Assembly (NCBI GenBank): GCA_000310025.1
Contig: FN648905.1
Location: 552,317 to 616,316 of the forward strand
Source: Ectocarpus siliculosus
Taxonomy: Eukaryota; Sar; Phaeophyceae; Ectocarpales; Ectocarpaceae
Length of the DNA: 64,000 nt
Direction of reading: 5' to 3'
Positions 23,401 to 38,400 of the stretch are shown in pieces. A model generated the notes under the pieces. It made no database searches. It had not been told where the DNA came from and saw nothing but the letters and a program-made list of their open reading frames with translations. A program made the position numbers and the translations under genes. The first letter of the stretch is position 1; every line of letters starts with the position of its first letter.

Positions 23401-26400
23401 GATAAGGTTTATGACCAAGTGACAAACGGTGCCTAAATGTCGCTCGAAGCGCAGACCTGCGAGTGAATTTTCTGTCCCATATCATGCTTTTTGTGCTCTG
23501 CGATGCAACAAAATCGACTCAAAAAAGATGGGAAATACATCCCCCCAGAGGGGGACTCGTGGCAAAAATGGTACCCCGGGGAGAAATGGACATACCCGGG
23601 GGGATTATTGACATACCCGGGGGGATTATTTTTTGGGTCGAAAACGATCTACCCCGGGGCTAAATCAACGAACTCATGCTTCCAGGCCGAAAAGAAAGGT
23701 GATGGGGGGAGGGGGAAACTCTAAGCCAGGGGGAAAACTCCGTAAGTTACGGTATGCCGCTGGCACGAGCCGATTGAACACAATTTCCTCCCGAGACACA
23801 AACACCAAAAACCAAGATTGCGACAAACGAAACTCACTCGCAAACAAATCCGTATTGTGTCACTACTCTCTTTATCTACGGTCACGTATCCTGCTGGCAG
23901 GCGCCTACTTGACCCCTTGCGAGACGCAAACACTTCGTCCGTCGCCGAAAGCGCAAAGAAACAAATCGTACTCGTAGCTCCCTTCTGTGCTACGACTTAG
24001 CCATTGGACTTTTGAACCTCCCACTTTTTCCGGACCTCGAACCAAATCTTCGGCCCCTTCCTCGCGGGTTTGTGTGCCACCAGAAACTGGTGGCTAACGA
24101 GTGCTTCTAGACAAGAGACACACACGCCGCCGGTCTTGCGTCCTCCCATCCGGACCTCCTCTAACAGCTTGTCATTGTTTTCGTGTTGCTCCCTCCAGAG
24201 TTGTACTCTGGAGTCGCTGTGCCACCCGCCCCCTTCCTCGTCCTCGGATTTCCTGTCGGACGTCCTGTAGGCGGCGGTCCTCCTCCGCCATTTGACTCGC
24301 GGTCACCTTCGGCATCTTTGCCCTGGGCGGCAGTCTGTTCCCTGAGCACTGCTTTCGTTTTATAGACTCACCGAAGGCTTCGATGGTATTATAACTCAGC
24401 GCCAGCACATGCTCTACGCGACGCACTTTGAGCCAACACCCGCTGGGTCGGACCTGTCGAAGGTGTTTTCTAATGTCGTCAGCGCCGATCGATTGGCGCC
24501 TATCCTCCATGATACCACCTGCAGCAGACCAGCGACCATTCACGAAGCATGAGGATAACACTGAGGGGCATGTGGGGCCCAAAATACCGCTACAAGTCAT
24601 CCGGCAAGGGCGTTCGAGCACACTCCAACAGACGCTTGTATCCAGGTTTTGTACATATATTCAACACAAATTATATATCGTAATGCCGAGAACACGCTTG
24701 ACATTCTCAAAAGAGCGTGTGGCATTACTTACTTGGTTGGTCTCCGTCGCCGAGGACCAGCGAAGTACCGCAAAAGGTACCGTACAACAACCGCGACACC
24801 CGTTCATACGCGCACAGAGAGGACACCAGCAAACCGCGACAAGCTGTACTTTTTCTATACTAAATCCCTATTAATAAGGGTTTCACCATAGTAGTACGGA
24901 AAACGCCGTAACTCGACCAATTTAAAGAGGAACCTGGTCCGTTGTATATCATATGAAAGGTATTTCTCCTGAGCATCGTTTGAGCCATCTCTGACACAGA
25001 TCTGTAAGGTTGGTGGTGGTGAAAACGCCTATATAGATACAAATACCGAGGACTGCTGTACAGGACTTATATCGCCACCCATAACTTTTTCGTCCGGGCC
25101 TCTTTCAGTTCCAAACTCGGCGAAAGTGCTGAGAATGTCAAGTACGACTATATGCGATAAGTTAGACTAACCTCTACCGCTTGTGCCGGCACCCATGTGT
25201 GCGTTTCTACACCTTACGGTCCAGTTTGGGGCGATCACGGAGCCCCCTTTCCACCGCAGCAGAACGTATACATGGCAACACGTATTCGAGAATCTGACGC
25301 TACCAGACGACCCTCCACATCCAGGGCTGCTCGTAGATATACATCCGACCAGGTTCCTCTCTCTGTAAGCGAAGCTAGGGCAAGAGCGCCGTCCTGTGCT
25401 GCTGCTCTGGTCCGCAAAAATACACATGCACAAGAACCAATCTTGCCACCAGCAACGATTTCTTACGAACTGGTTGCTCTTGTTCATCACAGTCGGCAGT
25501 CAGCAGTGCTGTGAGTGTGTGCAACGGGGTGTACCTGCTGTTTCATCCAGCACCTTGTCCTCGTCTCCCGGTGGCCCACCAAAGTAGCGGGTGCTGGTCT
25601 CTGCTGTGGCTGATTTTCGAACCAAAAGGGGGGTTTCCAGCCGTTCTAAAGGCTAGATGTGTGGTTTTTCCGAACCGGAACATAGGTTGTCTGGGTCCCC
25701 TTAATCTCTTTTCCTTGCACCCGCGGATGAACTGTTGATCTCATGGCAGCGAACGCTGTATAGCGCGCATGAGTTCACTCCTTTGATTGAGTGTGGATCT
25801 CCATCTCGTCTGTGCTACCTACATCGGTTGGGATCGCTGTCCGTCGGCACTCATCGCGTTCATGCAAACACGGTTGTAACGCACCATCCGGTAGTGTGAC
25901 GACGACACGGTCTTACAATTATTATGCAACCCACGAAAATCTCTTACTAAAGTATCTGCACGCTTGACTATGGCAAGCTGTGTTGCCAATAAGATATACT
26001 TCTACAATTGTATAAGGGTTGTGGACCCGGAGATCTATCGCCTCCCCGTCCTCCGTTGAGGGTGGGCGTCACACATTGTAGTAGATGGGCCTAGAGGCTT
26101 AAACTGCACACCACGTGCTGAAGACGGCAACACCATAGCTGGAATACGGGAGTCGTAGATTTCTGAAGCTTAAGCTTCAGTCTCATCTTTAGATATCCGT
26201 GGGTGGGTGGAACTTTCATTCGCATCGCCCACCCCTTGTCCGACCCTGTCTCAAATGCTGATCTCGAGCTACAGTGCAAATCTCGTGGCTCCTCAAGTAT
26301 TGTTCGGTAGGGAATCGCAACCCATGACCTCTCCCCGAGTTTGAGCAGCCTCCACCTCCTGTGGCCGACACGACTCGGCCTTGACTGTTCATTGTCTGTT

Positions 26401-29400
26401 TCGCCACGGGCACGGCCGGTTGAACAACGAACGAGGGTCCTGCGTGCTGTGCGCCATCTTTTTTTTTTTGTTGCGTTTGTGATTTTGAGCGTTGTACACA
26501 TGCGGCTGCTGTATTGCTCGGTATGTGCTGCAAAGCTCGTTGGTAAGGTACATTGTTTCTGTCGCTTTGCACGCGTTGCTCATCACGTAGTAGGTAGCGA
26601 TGCACGTCTCTTGCGTTTTTCTCTGGGTCGTCATCCATGAACAGCATCAGTTGAGAAGAGACAAACAACACGGTCCGCCGCATGCTACACAATGCATGGA
26701 TGGTACAAAACGTTGAGCGACAAAGTTGATGGCAGCACAATCTCATGTAACATACATGTAGTGAGCTATGAGAAAGGTCGACACCTTGCTCACGTAACGG
26801 TGCGCATCTAACACGGACGGCAAGCGTATTGAGGTATAGTTCATCCGTAGTGCTTACAGTAGTCATTTTCTTTTTTGTTTGTTGTCCCTACGCCACGGGG
26901 AGGAAAGAGGGTCGTACGCATACATACATATGTAGTTCGCGAACGACGACTACATATACTATGTTTCTTGCTCAGTGAGACTATAGCAAGAGTACAGTAG
27001 TGCTATTAATACTACGCATCTCATCAGTGTATCCGATATCGCCGTTTGCCATGTTGCATTACATTGCCGACAGCTTCCGGTGGGTCAGAGGGACAAGAGG
27101 GAGTGTGTTCTCGAGAGTGAATGCCTTGTCTTCTCTCCGCTCTCTTCGTCTACCTCTCTCTCTCTCGCCTTTCGCCGGTGGGGTCCCCACAACAACGCGA
27201 GCCGGGATTGGTTTAGTAATGTTTTGGGGTCCCCCACACACCCACCTATTTTCAGCTGTTTTCTGTTTTTCTTGCCATGTCCATGACGTGGTGCCCCGCG
27301 TGAGTATATTTCGGTAGGGAATCCAAACCATAACCCCTACCTGAGTTTAGCATCAGCTTCCTCCTTCTGTGGCGGACAAGAAGACCGGAACTTGTCTCGC
27401 TGTCGAAACAACAGTTTTCGCACAGTTGAAACAAAGAGGGTGGTCCGGTCTTCCGATTCTGTGTTTTTCTTGCCGACTAACATTCTCGGCTACAGCAATG
27501 CAAATCTCATGGCGCGTCAAGCACGGTTCCGTAGGGAATTGGAAATTACGACCCTTCCCCAAGTTTGGGTAGCCCCCGCCTCCTGCGGTGGATAAGACCG
27601 GCGTCAAACCCTACATAGAATTTGTCTTTGTCTATGTCGCCGTGTCGCCATCCATTTGCGAACAGCAGTTGGAGAGCCACCAAAAAGACGGTCCGCTTCG
27701 CCACCACGAAAACAGACTTTTTTCGCGATTCTTGCTGGGTGAGAGATGATGCTATACGAATGTATCGGGGTTATAGCTAGCTGTGTTTCAGCTTGAAGGA
27801 TGTAGGGTCGACGGCATCACATTTTATGCGAGGGGTTAACGCCTTCCTCGCGTAGCGATGCGCATCTCCCACTGCAAGCATTATGAAGTACGTCATCATG
27901 ATGCTTTTTCTTGTGACTACAAATGCAAGTTCGCCCGGGCGTTTTTGTTCGTCTTCCTGGAGTGAGAGGGACTAAACTACCCGTGCATGTATCCGGCTGC
28001 TGCATGTGAGGTAGTGCGTGCTGCCCCTGCTGTTTGCTGCAGTACATAGAAAGCTTCCGGTGGGTCAGAGCCGCAAGGGTGTCTTGTTTCCTGTCGCTGG
28101 CGGTCCCGCTTTTTGCGTTGCCCGTCGCTATTGCTTGCAAGAAACTGTGAGGATGTACATTTTTCTGAGAAAATGACTGACTGTTTCTTGGGGTCCCCCC
28201 ACCCACCCACAACCCACCTGTCGGTATGATTCGTGGTCTCTATTGTATACAGTAATAGTAGTGGTCTACTACAGGACATACATGCGCTACTGCTGCGTCC
28301 ATGGGTGCAACAGGAGGGTCTTCTACTGAGAGGCTCCTGCTACCACCACAATACGACTCTATGCCATGCCCATGACGGGGAACGCGTACCACACCTCCGC
28401 TTGTTTTTCCCGTCTCTCCTGTCCGGTTCTTTCGCTTCGGAGAGGAAACCGACAATCTGAAAATTACATCTTCTGGGGTCTGCATTTATTTTTTTTGTCC
28501 CGGTTTCTTTCCGAGCGTGCGGAGAGCGCGTTCTGGTGGTCTCCTTCATTCGGGTGTGATCGTGCGTACTATGTAGACAGATCAGCGACATGATTCGCGG
28601 CATTCTTGACCGCATGGAGCCCCTCGCCACACAAACGTGCATACGCACGCATGGATGGGCGTTGTGAGAAGTAAGTGCCCTCTTCTTTCTCTCCTCTCAG
28701 GGTCGGTCGAAGACTGACTGTTTTTTTCGGGTGCGCGTGAGGTCGCCGCTATCTAACTTTGCGCGAAGACCAGAACCAATCATGGTCTCTAACAACTTCT
28801 GCTGTATTTAATCAATCTTCTAGCAGCGTACTGAACCATTGCACCATCCTTTTTGGGGTACGTTAGCCTGTGACGACGGGAGGAATCGACCGCGTCAATG
28901 TTAGATTATTTTAGTACCAGAAGAGGTACTGGGTAGAGAGAACGGAACGGTGTTAGTGTGAAGATAACAAAACAAACAACAACATGGCACAGCTGGGTTC
29001 GTTCGTCCATGGATGGATAGTATTGCAGAACTTACTGGATAATGAGAGGTTTCAACTACAAGAATATACTACCTGGAGTCTGGAGGGTGCTCCTTATTCT
29101 TGTTATGCATCTACCGTAGTAGGTGACAAAATATATCACGTCCCCTCCATCAATATATACTTATAAAAATGTTAGTCCTTGACGACGAGGATGCCAAACG
29201 ATGCGTTTAGTTTATTTCGGCAAGCTATCGGTCGTGCTCGGTGAGGGAGCGTGTAGCTGTGTGCGCTCTCGACTTTACTAACCGCTAAAAACTTGAAAGC
29301 TTCAGACAGGCAACGCTACGATACTCGTCGAGTTGCTATCACAATTGAGATCCAACGTCGATTGGAGTTCGGGCACGGGTGAACGGGATTGTAGAAGAAA

Positions 29401-32400
29401 CCATCTTGAGTTGAAGAGGATGTGAAATCGCCCTGCTGTGCTCCCAGCGCTCCGGTTCTGCCCTCAGCGCTCCAAAATTGGCAGAATCATATTTATCTCA
29501 TGTGGCGCACCTTGCAGTAGTTCGGCGGTTGTTTTTTCCCCCGTCACATGCAGCCACTCGTTTCCTCTTTCGCAAATTTCAGCACGAGGCGCAAATGGGA
29601 CTCAGGCACATTGACCCTTGTCTGGAACACAGTTGTCACACACATTCGCACGCTCGAGAGTGTACGTGAGAGGTGTTGCTATCGCTATCGTCTTCGCCTT
29701 GTCTTGGACTGTATCAATGCTGACAAAAATACAGGCAGAGCCCCTCCCCCCCAACAAACACGCGTTGAAAACAAAACCACAAGCACCTTCTTCGCGTCTG
29801 CAGCCTTCCAGCATGAACCCTTGCCATGGATGAGTCCCTCTTTTGCTGTGTGGCGCCGTGCCGCTTTCGCAGCGACGATAGTGATACTTGACGTATATGT
29901 TTTCGCGTTCCCGCCGCTTCAAGCTCCCAGCGGCACTTATCATGTACACCAACCACCATTACCTCGTTTTGGCCTAAACTCACATGTTGTTGTATCGTTC
30001 ATTGCGTAGGCCGGCAAGACAGAACCTGTGTTGCAATAGGTCAACTTTAGTACGCGTTGTCTGCTGCTTCACACTTCAGTTCCATTGAAAAAACAAAACG
30101 GGCTTCAGAGTGTGACCGGGGGCAAACTTTGCTGTATGCATGTAAAATAATTTGAGAGACCCAGACAAAGCATGACCACCCGTATGACGCCTTATCGGCT
30201 GTTTCGTTTCTTGGTTTTTCTCCCAGCCGGACTGTCGCGTTCGTTGGGGTGATCGAGATGCCACCACCCGAAAACAGGAACGCAGCACTCTTCAATTGGT
30301 TCTCGGTGGTGTTCTATTCCTTCCACAAGGCGCATCCTGCCGGTGACACCGGTAGCGAGCTGTAACATGACCCGAAATTTAGGCCGCACTTTGTTTTACC
30401 CCAGTTAGCCGCATTCCCGTGTTTGTACTTGGTGTTAGAGTTGGCAGTGTCTGGTTTCTGCTCTAAAATGATTTTTTTTTTGGGTCGATGTTTTCGAGAT
30501 TGCAACAACAGATATTCCGCCGACATTACCCCCACCGGGCATCCCCTTACGCGTTTAGCTGCCGCAAGAAATTCCACGAAGGTTTTCTAGTCAATCCAAT
30601 GCGTGAAGGACGCAGAAACTGCACAGCTCTCCCGAGAACCTGCGTGACAAGGGCCGGCAGTGCATCAGCAACTTGCATGCTTCTAGTTGCCTCATTTGCG
30701 AGAAGATGCGCATCGAAAAGGAGATCTATCAGCAACCATTGGTACTGCCGAGTCCGTATTGGTTCCTCTTCTCGTGCCCACACACACTGTGGCATAGTCA
30801 ATGTAAACTACAACAACACAGGCATCGATAGTCTCCCTCTCTCAGACCCCGCGCGTGCGTGCGTCATGTACCACAACAAAAAACTAGAAGTGGCTGAACG
30901 TTTGTCTCGGTTCTGGCACACGCGCCGATGTAGTCCGATGCGCGGATAACATGATTGCTGACCACGCTCAGAAATACATAGGCTCGACGTTCACATTGGT
31001 ACTGCCGACTCCGTATTCATGAAGTGTTTATGTGTGCCCCGTCCTTGCTCACACATGTGAATGCACCGGCGCAGAGAATCTCCCTCTCTCAGACTGGCTA
31101 CACCCCGACCTCCGTGTCGCGGAATCGAGGGTCGACGCTCGAGGCCACCGCGCAGCAACCGTTAACCACGACCCAAACCTGGCACATTTGGTGTTTTTGT
31201 GCTACTGCTATCGGCAACATATTTTCTTGCTTCTACAAATTTGTTTAGTCCGCAGTATTCCGCGTGTGCGCACGCAGCACACGCATGGACGGTTGATAAC
31301 TAATGTTCACCACGCAGACTGCATCGTACGCAGGGTTGACCGACTGCGAACCACGGTAGGACACTCAATTTGCAGAGATTTGCACAGTCCGCAGTATTTT
31401 GCGTGTGCATATATGTTGTTGTTGTCTTCACATTAAAAAACCGTGCCGTTCTCTCTACCCACTACCTTTTTTTGTCCGCAATAGGCCAACACTTGACACG
31501 GTCCATTCGCGTGGTCAAAGCCTTACTTACCCAAAAATATGGTATACCAAAATAATATGCACCCAAAGCGTACATAGAAATCAACGGCAGAGTGTCCAGC
31601 ACACTCCGCTCGCCTCTACACGCCAGGCGAGGTAACCATAGACTGGAACAAAGAAAGAACAAGAAAAAAAAGAAAGGTAAGGGAGAAAAGAAAGACACAG
31701 AGAGAGAAAGAAACACGCCAGAGCCACTACCGTAGCGACAAACATATGCATGGTTGATAATGGTCACCCGGAGTTCATCGTGCGCATGGTTTACTGCGAA
31801 CTATACCGGGGACCCTTGTGTGTGTATTTGTGATAAAGTCAAAATAGGTGAAAAACTGGCGCACGTGAGTGAGTATACTACACACACCGGACGGGTGATC
31901 ATGTCGCATAGTCATGGATTGGGTCAACTGCGAGGATTGTTTGTGCATGCCTTCCTTGCGCGTGGCAACAACTATTACAGCAACATATCTTGCGCGCGGG
32001 GTTGACTGCGACTTCGTTGCACGCAGGTTGGTGACCAAGTAGACTACTATCAACAATGCGTGCACACGCGGATTGCGGACTGTATTTTCGGCACAATCAG
32101 GGGGGGGAGCGCAAAAGTGGTACCTCGACGTGCCAGGGAGACAGGACAGGGCCCACACGTGACAGAAGTTGCACGCGCGTGGATAGTCATTCGGTGTTTT
32201 GACTGGTGGTGGTGCGAAACAGAGAACACCACACACGACACCTGGCTGGAGGGTGATGACGGCGCATAAATGTGGGATCCGGTCGGTTGGGTCGTACGTA
32301 TGGAAGATATATCAAATCCTGATATTGCCCACTCAGGTTTGAGTCCATTCAACCTTTTGCTTGAAGTTTGGCCTCCGAGAGAAGTAGGGTAACAATCCTA

Positions 32401-35400
32401 GCATGGGCAAGGGGCTGGCCGGACATCTTCTATTTTCTAGTCTCCCGCTCCCACATAGACTGCAACACACGAACGGGTGTGCGTGCCTTATCCTCATTTT
32501 CATCACGGCTGTCCTTGGTAGTTCCTTCGCAGTATTTTTCCCGCGGTGAATCCGAATTAATTGTCATTCTCCCAGTCGTTCGCCTTACCATTCAACCCCC
32601 AAATCGCTTCCAACAAAATTGGGGGTAGCACGCAAACGTAGGGTGAGTACCGTCCGGCGTTCGAACTCAAGCTCAACTGCCGTTTCTTCTCTTCCTTTTA
32701 TATTCGTCCTCTCACCGCTCATTCATGTCCTCTAAACACACTGAATGATGTGTTGTACACACTGATGATCACTGAGAAGGTGTTACGATTCTGGTGAACG
32801 TCAATCGACGGATACTTTTAAAGCCATTTCCTTCAACACTCTCCACCAACAGAATGTACCCTCAACTGGGAACCAATTGGGGCCAGGACGGGTAGTTCGA
32901 TAGAGGTGTCACAGAGTCTTTTGAGGATCGACTCCAACAGGTGCTCTCAGGACTGACACACATTTGTGTCCATGGTAAAATGTCGAAGCCAGTAAGCCAG
33001 GAGAACAATGTGCACGCAAGGAGATTCGAACCCATCCGTGTCGCAGATGACGCCAAGTGCGAAGATGTACCGATTCTGGTAAACGTCAAGGATACCTTGG
33101 GAATCGGGTCCTCCCATGATACTGTACGAGCAATGTTTTTTCTGTCTTTCTGTCTCTTCCACATGCGTATGCGAGAGGACTACTATCCTATGCCTGGACG
33201 CCACTACATGTCACGGAGAAAGTTCGTGAACGCCCAAGCGGCAAAGAACCTTGTGCTGCTAGTGGCTTCATTCTGCTAGTCGCGTGTACCGATCATGCTT
33301 AACTAAACATACCTCTGATATCTGTCTGTCGCACTGGTTTCGCAGCGTGTGCTTCGATGAACAGCATCTTTCCCTTGCGAAGATGGTACGCTGCCTCGCT
33401 TATCCCACACGACCCCGCGCATTCTTGTAACGATTCCAAAATGCGACGAAAGCTCCGAGTAGGGCGGCGGCGCCATCACTTCTCCACCCCCCGCACTGCC
33501 AACGTCTCCCGATGGTCGCTATTGCTCGCCGAAAACAGCTCATCAGTCGTTGTTGTGGGGTCGACCAGTCGCATGGTCGCTAAACCGGGGCGTAGCGGTG
33601 TGTCGAGATTGTGGGGTCGCTAAACAGGGCTGTCGCCAAAAAACGCGTCGCTAAACCGGCGCCCCTACTGTAATGAAGTCTACTTGGTCACCAACCATGC
33701 GTGCAACGAATTATCCAACCCCGCGCGCCAGATGTGTATGCTGTATGTAGTAGTTGCCACGCGCAAGCAAGTAAGGAATGTACAATCATCCCTGACTATG
33801 CGACATAATCACCCGTCCGTCAGGTGTGTGGGGTGTACTCCCTCGCGCGCGCCAGTTTTTCATCTATTTTGTGTTGACACTCTCACGAACACACACAAAA
33901 CATACACACACAGAGGATCCCGGTACAGTTCGGAGTCAACTATGCGCACAATGAAGACCGTGCGTGACCATTATCACACATGCATGTGCAAACTAGCGCG
34001 AATGCTGCGGACCTGTGGAAATCTCTGCAAAATATTATGTTGCCGAAGCAATATGTTGCCGACTATTGAGCGACATACTGCTGCTGTAGTTCGCAGTCAA
34101 CCATGTGTATGCATACGATGAAGTCTGCGTGGTGATTGTTATCAACCATATCTATGCTTGTGCACACGCGGAATACTGCGGACTGCGCAAATTTGCCGAT
34201 AGTGGCAGGAACACCAAAATTTGTAAATTAATGCATTTCATCGAAGTCCCGACTTTTGACTGTGCAGCACATGCACGTAGGTGCGTGCGTGACTTTCGAT
34301 TCAAGCTACTGTACATCATTTTCGTCACGACTGTCCTTCGTAGTTTCTTCGCAGTATTTTTCCCATTGTGTTAATCGAATTTCCGTTCCCACCCCAATCG
34401 TCTTACCGCTTCCAACAATTTTGCGGGTTTCATGCGAACGTCGGGCGGGTAAAACCGTCAGGGATTCCAACCCCAGCTCAACTGTCATTCCTCTGATTGC
34501 TCTTCATGACCTCTACATTCGGACTGATGATATTGTTTATGGCGTTTTTTTTTTCTGTCTCTATGTCTCTCCTTCCACACGCGTCTGTGAGAACACTCAA
34601 ATGCTTCATTAATAGATTCGTTGTCCTGACACGCCTATTTTTTCGGGACTATTCACTTGAGATGACCATTCCTTTTGTGATATCCAAACTTTCGGTAGTG
34701 CCGGTTTTCGTACAACTGCAGAATTTGCCTCGAACTCGCCCCATGTACGGGGTATTTTGTTTCTCACCGCTACCGCTATTCGCGTGTACGTGGGCGTGTT
34801 GTGCTTTAGCGGCGTCTTTGCTGCAGGTCCTACTGCTGTTGTAGTCGGCTGCGTTGCATTAGTCGCTCTTGTGTATTCGTTCCGTGTTGCCCATGGTCTG
34901 TGGGACTTGTGTGCGTTGCGCAGGAATCACAAGTCTTCTTTTTTCAAGCACTTTTTTTTTATTTCTTGCTGAAGCTTTCTTCGTATGGAACACGTCCCCG
35001 GGGTATAGAGCCAGTTTTTCAACTCTGGGCGTCAAGCGCACACGCCACGGGTGCCTGTTGGTCCTCGGGCGTGCGTGGTAGTGCACCGACGGGCCTCCTA
35101 CGTGCCCCTGAGAAGGAATTGTATTAAAAATCTCACCGCGAGAGAGAGCAACCCTGAAGCACGTATGATACATATACATAAGTCAACTGATTTCGATCCG
35201 AGGAGTGAGGTAGCTTCCTTTTACAGCCCCATCGCGACAGTGAATAGCAGTCGATGACCGCATGGAAGGAAACATCGCCGATCAGATATTGTAATTGGTG
35301 CAGGTTGAGGAGCTGTACAGCCTCGATGAGTCCAACTTCAAGGATATTCGACCGGTGTATGGCCTCGTGTTCCTGTTCAAATGGACGGGAGATGACGAGC

Positions 35401-38400
35401 GACACACCACCGAATCACAAGACGAGCCCGGTCTTTTTTTTGCACGTCAGGTAAATCGTTAGCACATGTGTACCGGTGTTTAGTCACGTGTGTGCCGTCA
35501 AGAGTATCGCACAGTTTCTTGGCCCTGAAATGGTTTTATTGCTTGCGCGTTGAGGGCATTCGCTGTGCTTGTGTTGTGCCGAGCGTGAGATGCATTCCTA
35601 TTTCCCAAAGCGTTTTGAGCAACCAAAACGGAAACGTCATTGACTTCACTGTTGCAGTGAAGGTTGAATTTGCCGAATGACTTTTGTTGTTAGGAAAGCT
35701 CTGCCAGTTTGTTAATATTGCTGTCCAGAATCTCACGAGCTAATGAAATGGTACGGTTTTGCCCCCGCACTTGTGTCGTTGGCAGGTTATCCAAAACGCA
35801 TGCGCTACCCAAGCGATACTCAGTGTACTTCTCAACTGCGCAAACAAGGTAGGATGAGTGTGTGCGCTGTGGGGTGGTTCTTGCGACCGTCGGCGTCGTT
35901 TTGCCGTTGACCATTCCAAAATGTCAGCCCGTTCCAAACGCGCAATTACCCTACCCGTGTCTCTCGCCGGCATTGGTCTACTTGGTCAACGTCCACTGCT
36001 GTGTAGATGCCGCCGAAGGTTGTCCCCTGCCTCTTGGTCACCCGACAGGCGGACCTTGCTTTGCAAAATGCTCGTTGTGCTCTCCGGCAAGTTCTTGAGG
36101 ATATTTGTTGCGAAATATGGTCCATGCACGACGATAACTCCATAACTTTCGCCTGCTCACATGTGCGATTTTCTCGGGGTAGGGGTGGTTTTTGAAAAAA
36201 ACTAAAAACACCGATCAACGCTTTGTCTCAAGGCGCATGTTACCACGGAGAGTATTTTTTTCTTGTGTTGTCTTCGCCTTTCTATCTGAAGGCGACTCTC
36301 CACGAGCCACGGTGATACCGGCAGCAGCCCAACGGCAGGAAAAGAGTGGTCGGCTCCGGGCCGACTGTTTGGATTAGTTAGTCTTGGACCTTTTGTTTTT
36401 GCCTGGGGCGTACCTCCCGCCTCCCAGGCCTAAACGGAGTGAGATACATCCCTGGATTGTCCCCCCCCTCCGACGAAGAATTTCTTGTGTGTCTCTACGT
36501 GTGGTTGTTCGTGTTTTTCGATGACTTTGATGTACACTCGCTACAGCGACCGCTCGTTTGCTGTTAGTTCGGTTTTGACAGAAGTTGTCTCCTTGTGGTG
36601 TCGATGACCTCACAATCGCACAGCAGTGCATGCGGGGTAACAGTAACAGTGCGTCGTGTGTTCCTGCAACAGCGGCAGTGCTGGGTCACAGCTCAGTCAG
36701 TAGCCATGTATGCTGAGTCAGTGCACGCGTGCCGTTCCCCTCCCCAGACCCCCAATCGAAGAGCATGGTTGCACTAGGTCACAAACGTGTTTACTCATTT
36801 TTACGTCGTTGAAACGAACGGATGAAGTGAAAGTCTGAAATTAAACGCAAGCAAGGCAGGGAGGTTGAAGAGACAGGCATTGGCTGAAGGGCGAGAAACA
36901 CCAGGACTAACACGGAGCGCGAGAGGAGGAAGAGATCTGTAGTCTTGGAGTTGGGTGATTAATGAGATACACAGCTTGCTCGTTGGGTCTGTATGGTTAG
37001 TACTGTGTAGATGATTGAGCGAAAACTTAGTTCACAGGCTTTCCCACAGTTTGCCGCGTATGGCTTCTGGATTGTCTTGGCGTCGCTCATCGGCCATGGC
37101 TACCTTGTTCATTTTTGGCCAGATCGACATTGGCGAGACGCTGTCGGACTTCATGACTTTCACACGAGACTTTCCACCGGAAATGAAGGTGCGTTGCATG
37201 TCTTGCGCGGTTTTTGGTTTTGCATTGTGCTGGTTGTGAATGTTCACAGCACCTGTGAACGTTGCGATATGCGTAGCGTGACAGATCTGTGCCAGGCTTC
37301 CGGTTGCGTGTTCTTTGTAGCGTACTGTTCCCCTAACGTATGTATTGTGGCATTCCCCTCAACGGTCCGGCGGCATTGGTTCTATATGCGCAGGGTTTGG
37401 CGATCAGCAACAGTGAGACCATCCGGTCGGTGCACAACGGATTTTCTCGTCAAGAACCTTTTGTGACTGAGGGAAAGGACGATGGGGGCGAGAACCAAGA
37501 CGCGTTCCATTTCGTGGCTTTCGTTCCGTTTAACGGCAAGGTAAGTTTTTTTTTTGTGTCCGCCGTGCTCCATACAGATTTTTGCGTACCTGTGTGCGGC
37601 ACACTCCCGTTGTTTTGTCAAGTGTCATGCGTGTGTCTCCACCTGTCTCCAGTCTCAGCACTTGGGACACAAAGAACTTGTTGAGCAGCAGTGTATTGTT
37701 GTTGCTGTTATTTGGCTAGGCAGGACAACACATCTATGCATATCTCATGTTGTTGCCCGCCAGCTGTCCACAACCGACCGTATTGTGATACATACAGCAG
37801 TCCTCCGTGCGTGTCCTTCGTAAAATACGTGTCGGGCGTGCTGGTGGAGTGTTTTGTGGAGCCCGGCCCTACAGCAGTAGAAGACTCGACTGGAGAGGAC
37901 GTGCACTCTACTTTATTTTCAGGAAAGCAATATAACGATAGTCTACATTTGTTTGTGTGTTTTAGAGGGAAACGACTCAAGTTACCCCAAGTTGCACTGA
38001 GAAAAGCACGGATAGATCTCATTTCAGCACCGCCTCTCTCTCCTTCATATACACATGCTGTGCTCCAATCATCCCTGATCTATCTCTGTATCCTGAGATC
38101 AGCAGCAGTATTATTGTCTTTCTCTCTTGAAGCCGTCGTTCAACATGCATACCAAGACTACATACATGCATACGGTAGCCGATAGTTGACATGCAGGCAA
38201 TAGCCGACGCTGCAGTAGACAATCAAGTGGGTGGATGGGTGTGTAACGTGTTGAGAAGCACGGTGACCACCACTATTAAGTCTCGGCAAATCTCCCAAGT
38301 ACTGTAATTCGGCAAAAGCCCTCGGCAATAAAAAACCGCGTGCCGACTGTTCGCGCAACGCAAGTCTTCTGCTGTTTGGTTTCGAGTCGATCGTTCGTCT

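Larger units (their letters stand above)
17444..35303 (+). other. UCHL5 intron 1 (17.9 kb)
   Basis: This is a GT-AG phase-0 intron between two unambiguous exons. Its mobile and repeated contents are listed separately. In 17444-19026 and 19487-20130 I see only short open frames with no family resemblance. Confidence 0.9.

Noticed and set aside
26216-26866. 216-codon minus-strand ORF with a repeated FPTE..L..HEIC theme
   Set aside because: The theme follows from a ~100-bp DNA repeat; the frame is not kept in the other copies.
33010-33050. GATTCGAACCC, a B-box-like sequence on the minus strand
   Set aside because: The flanking bases do not form a T-stem and no other tRNA arms are present.
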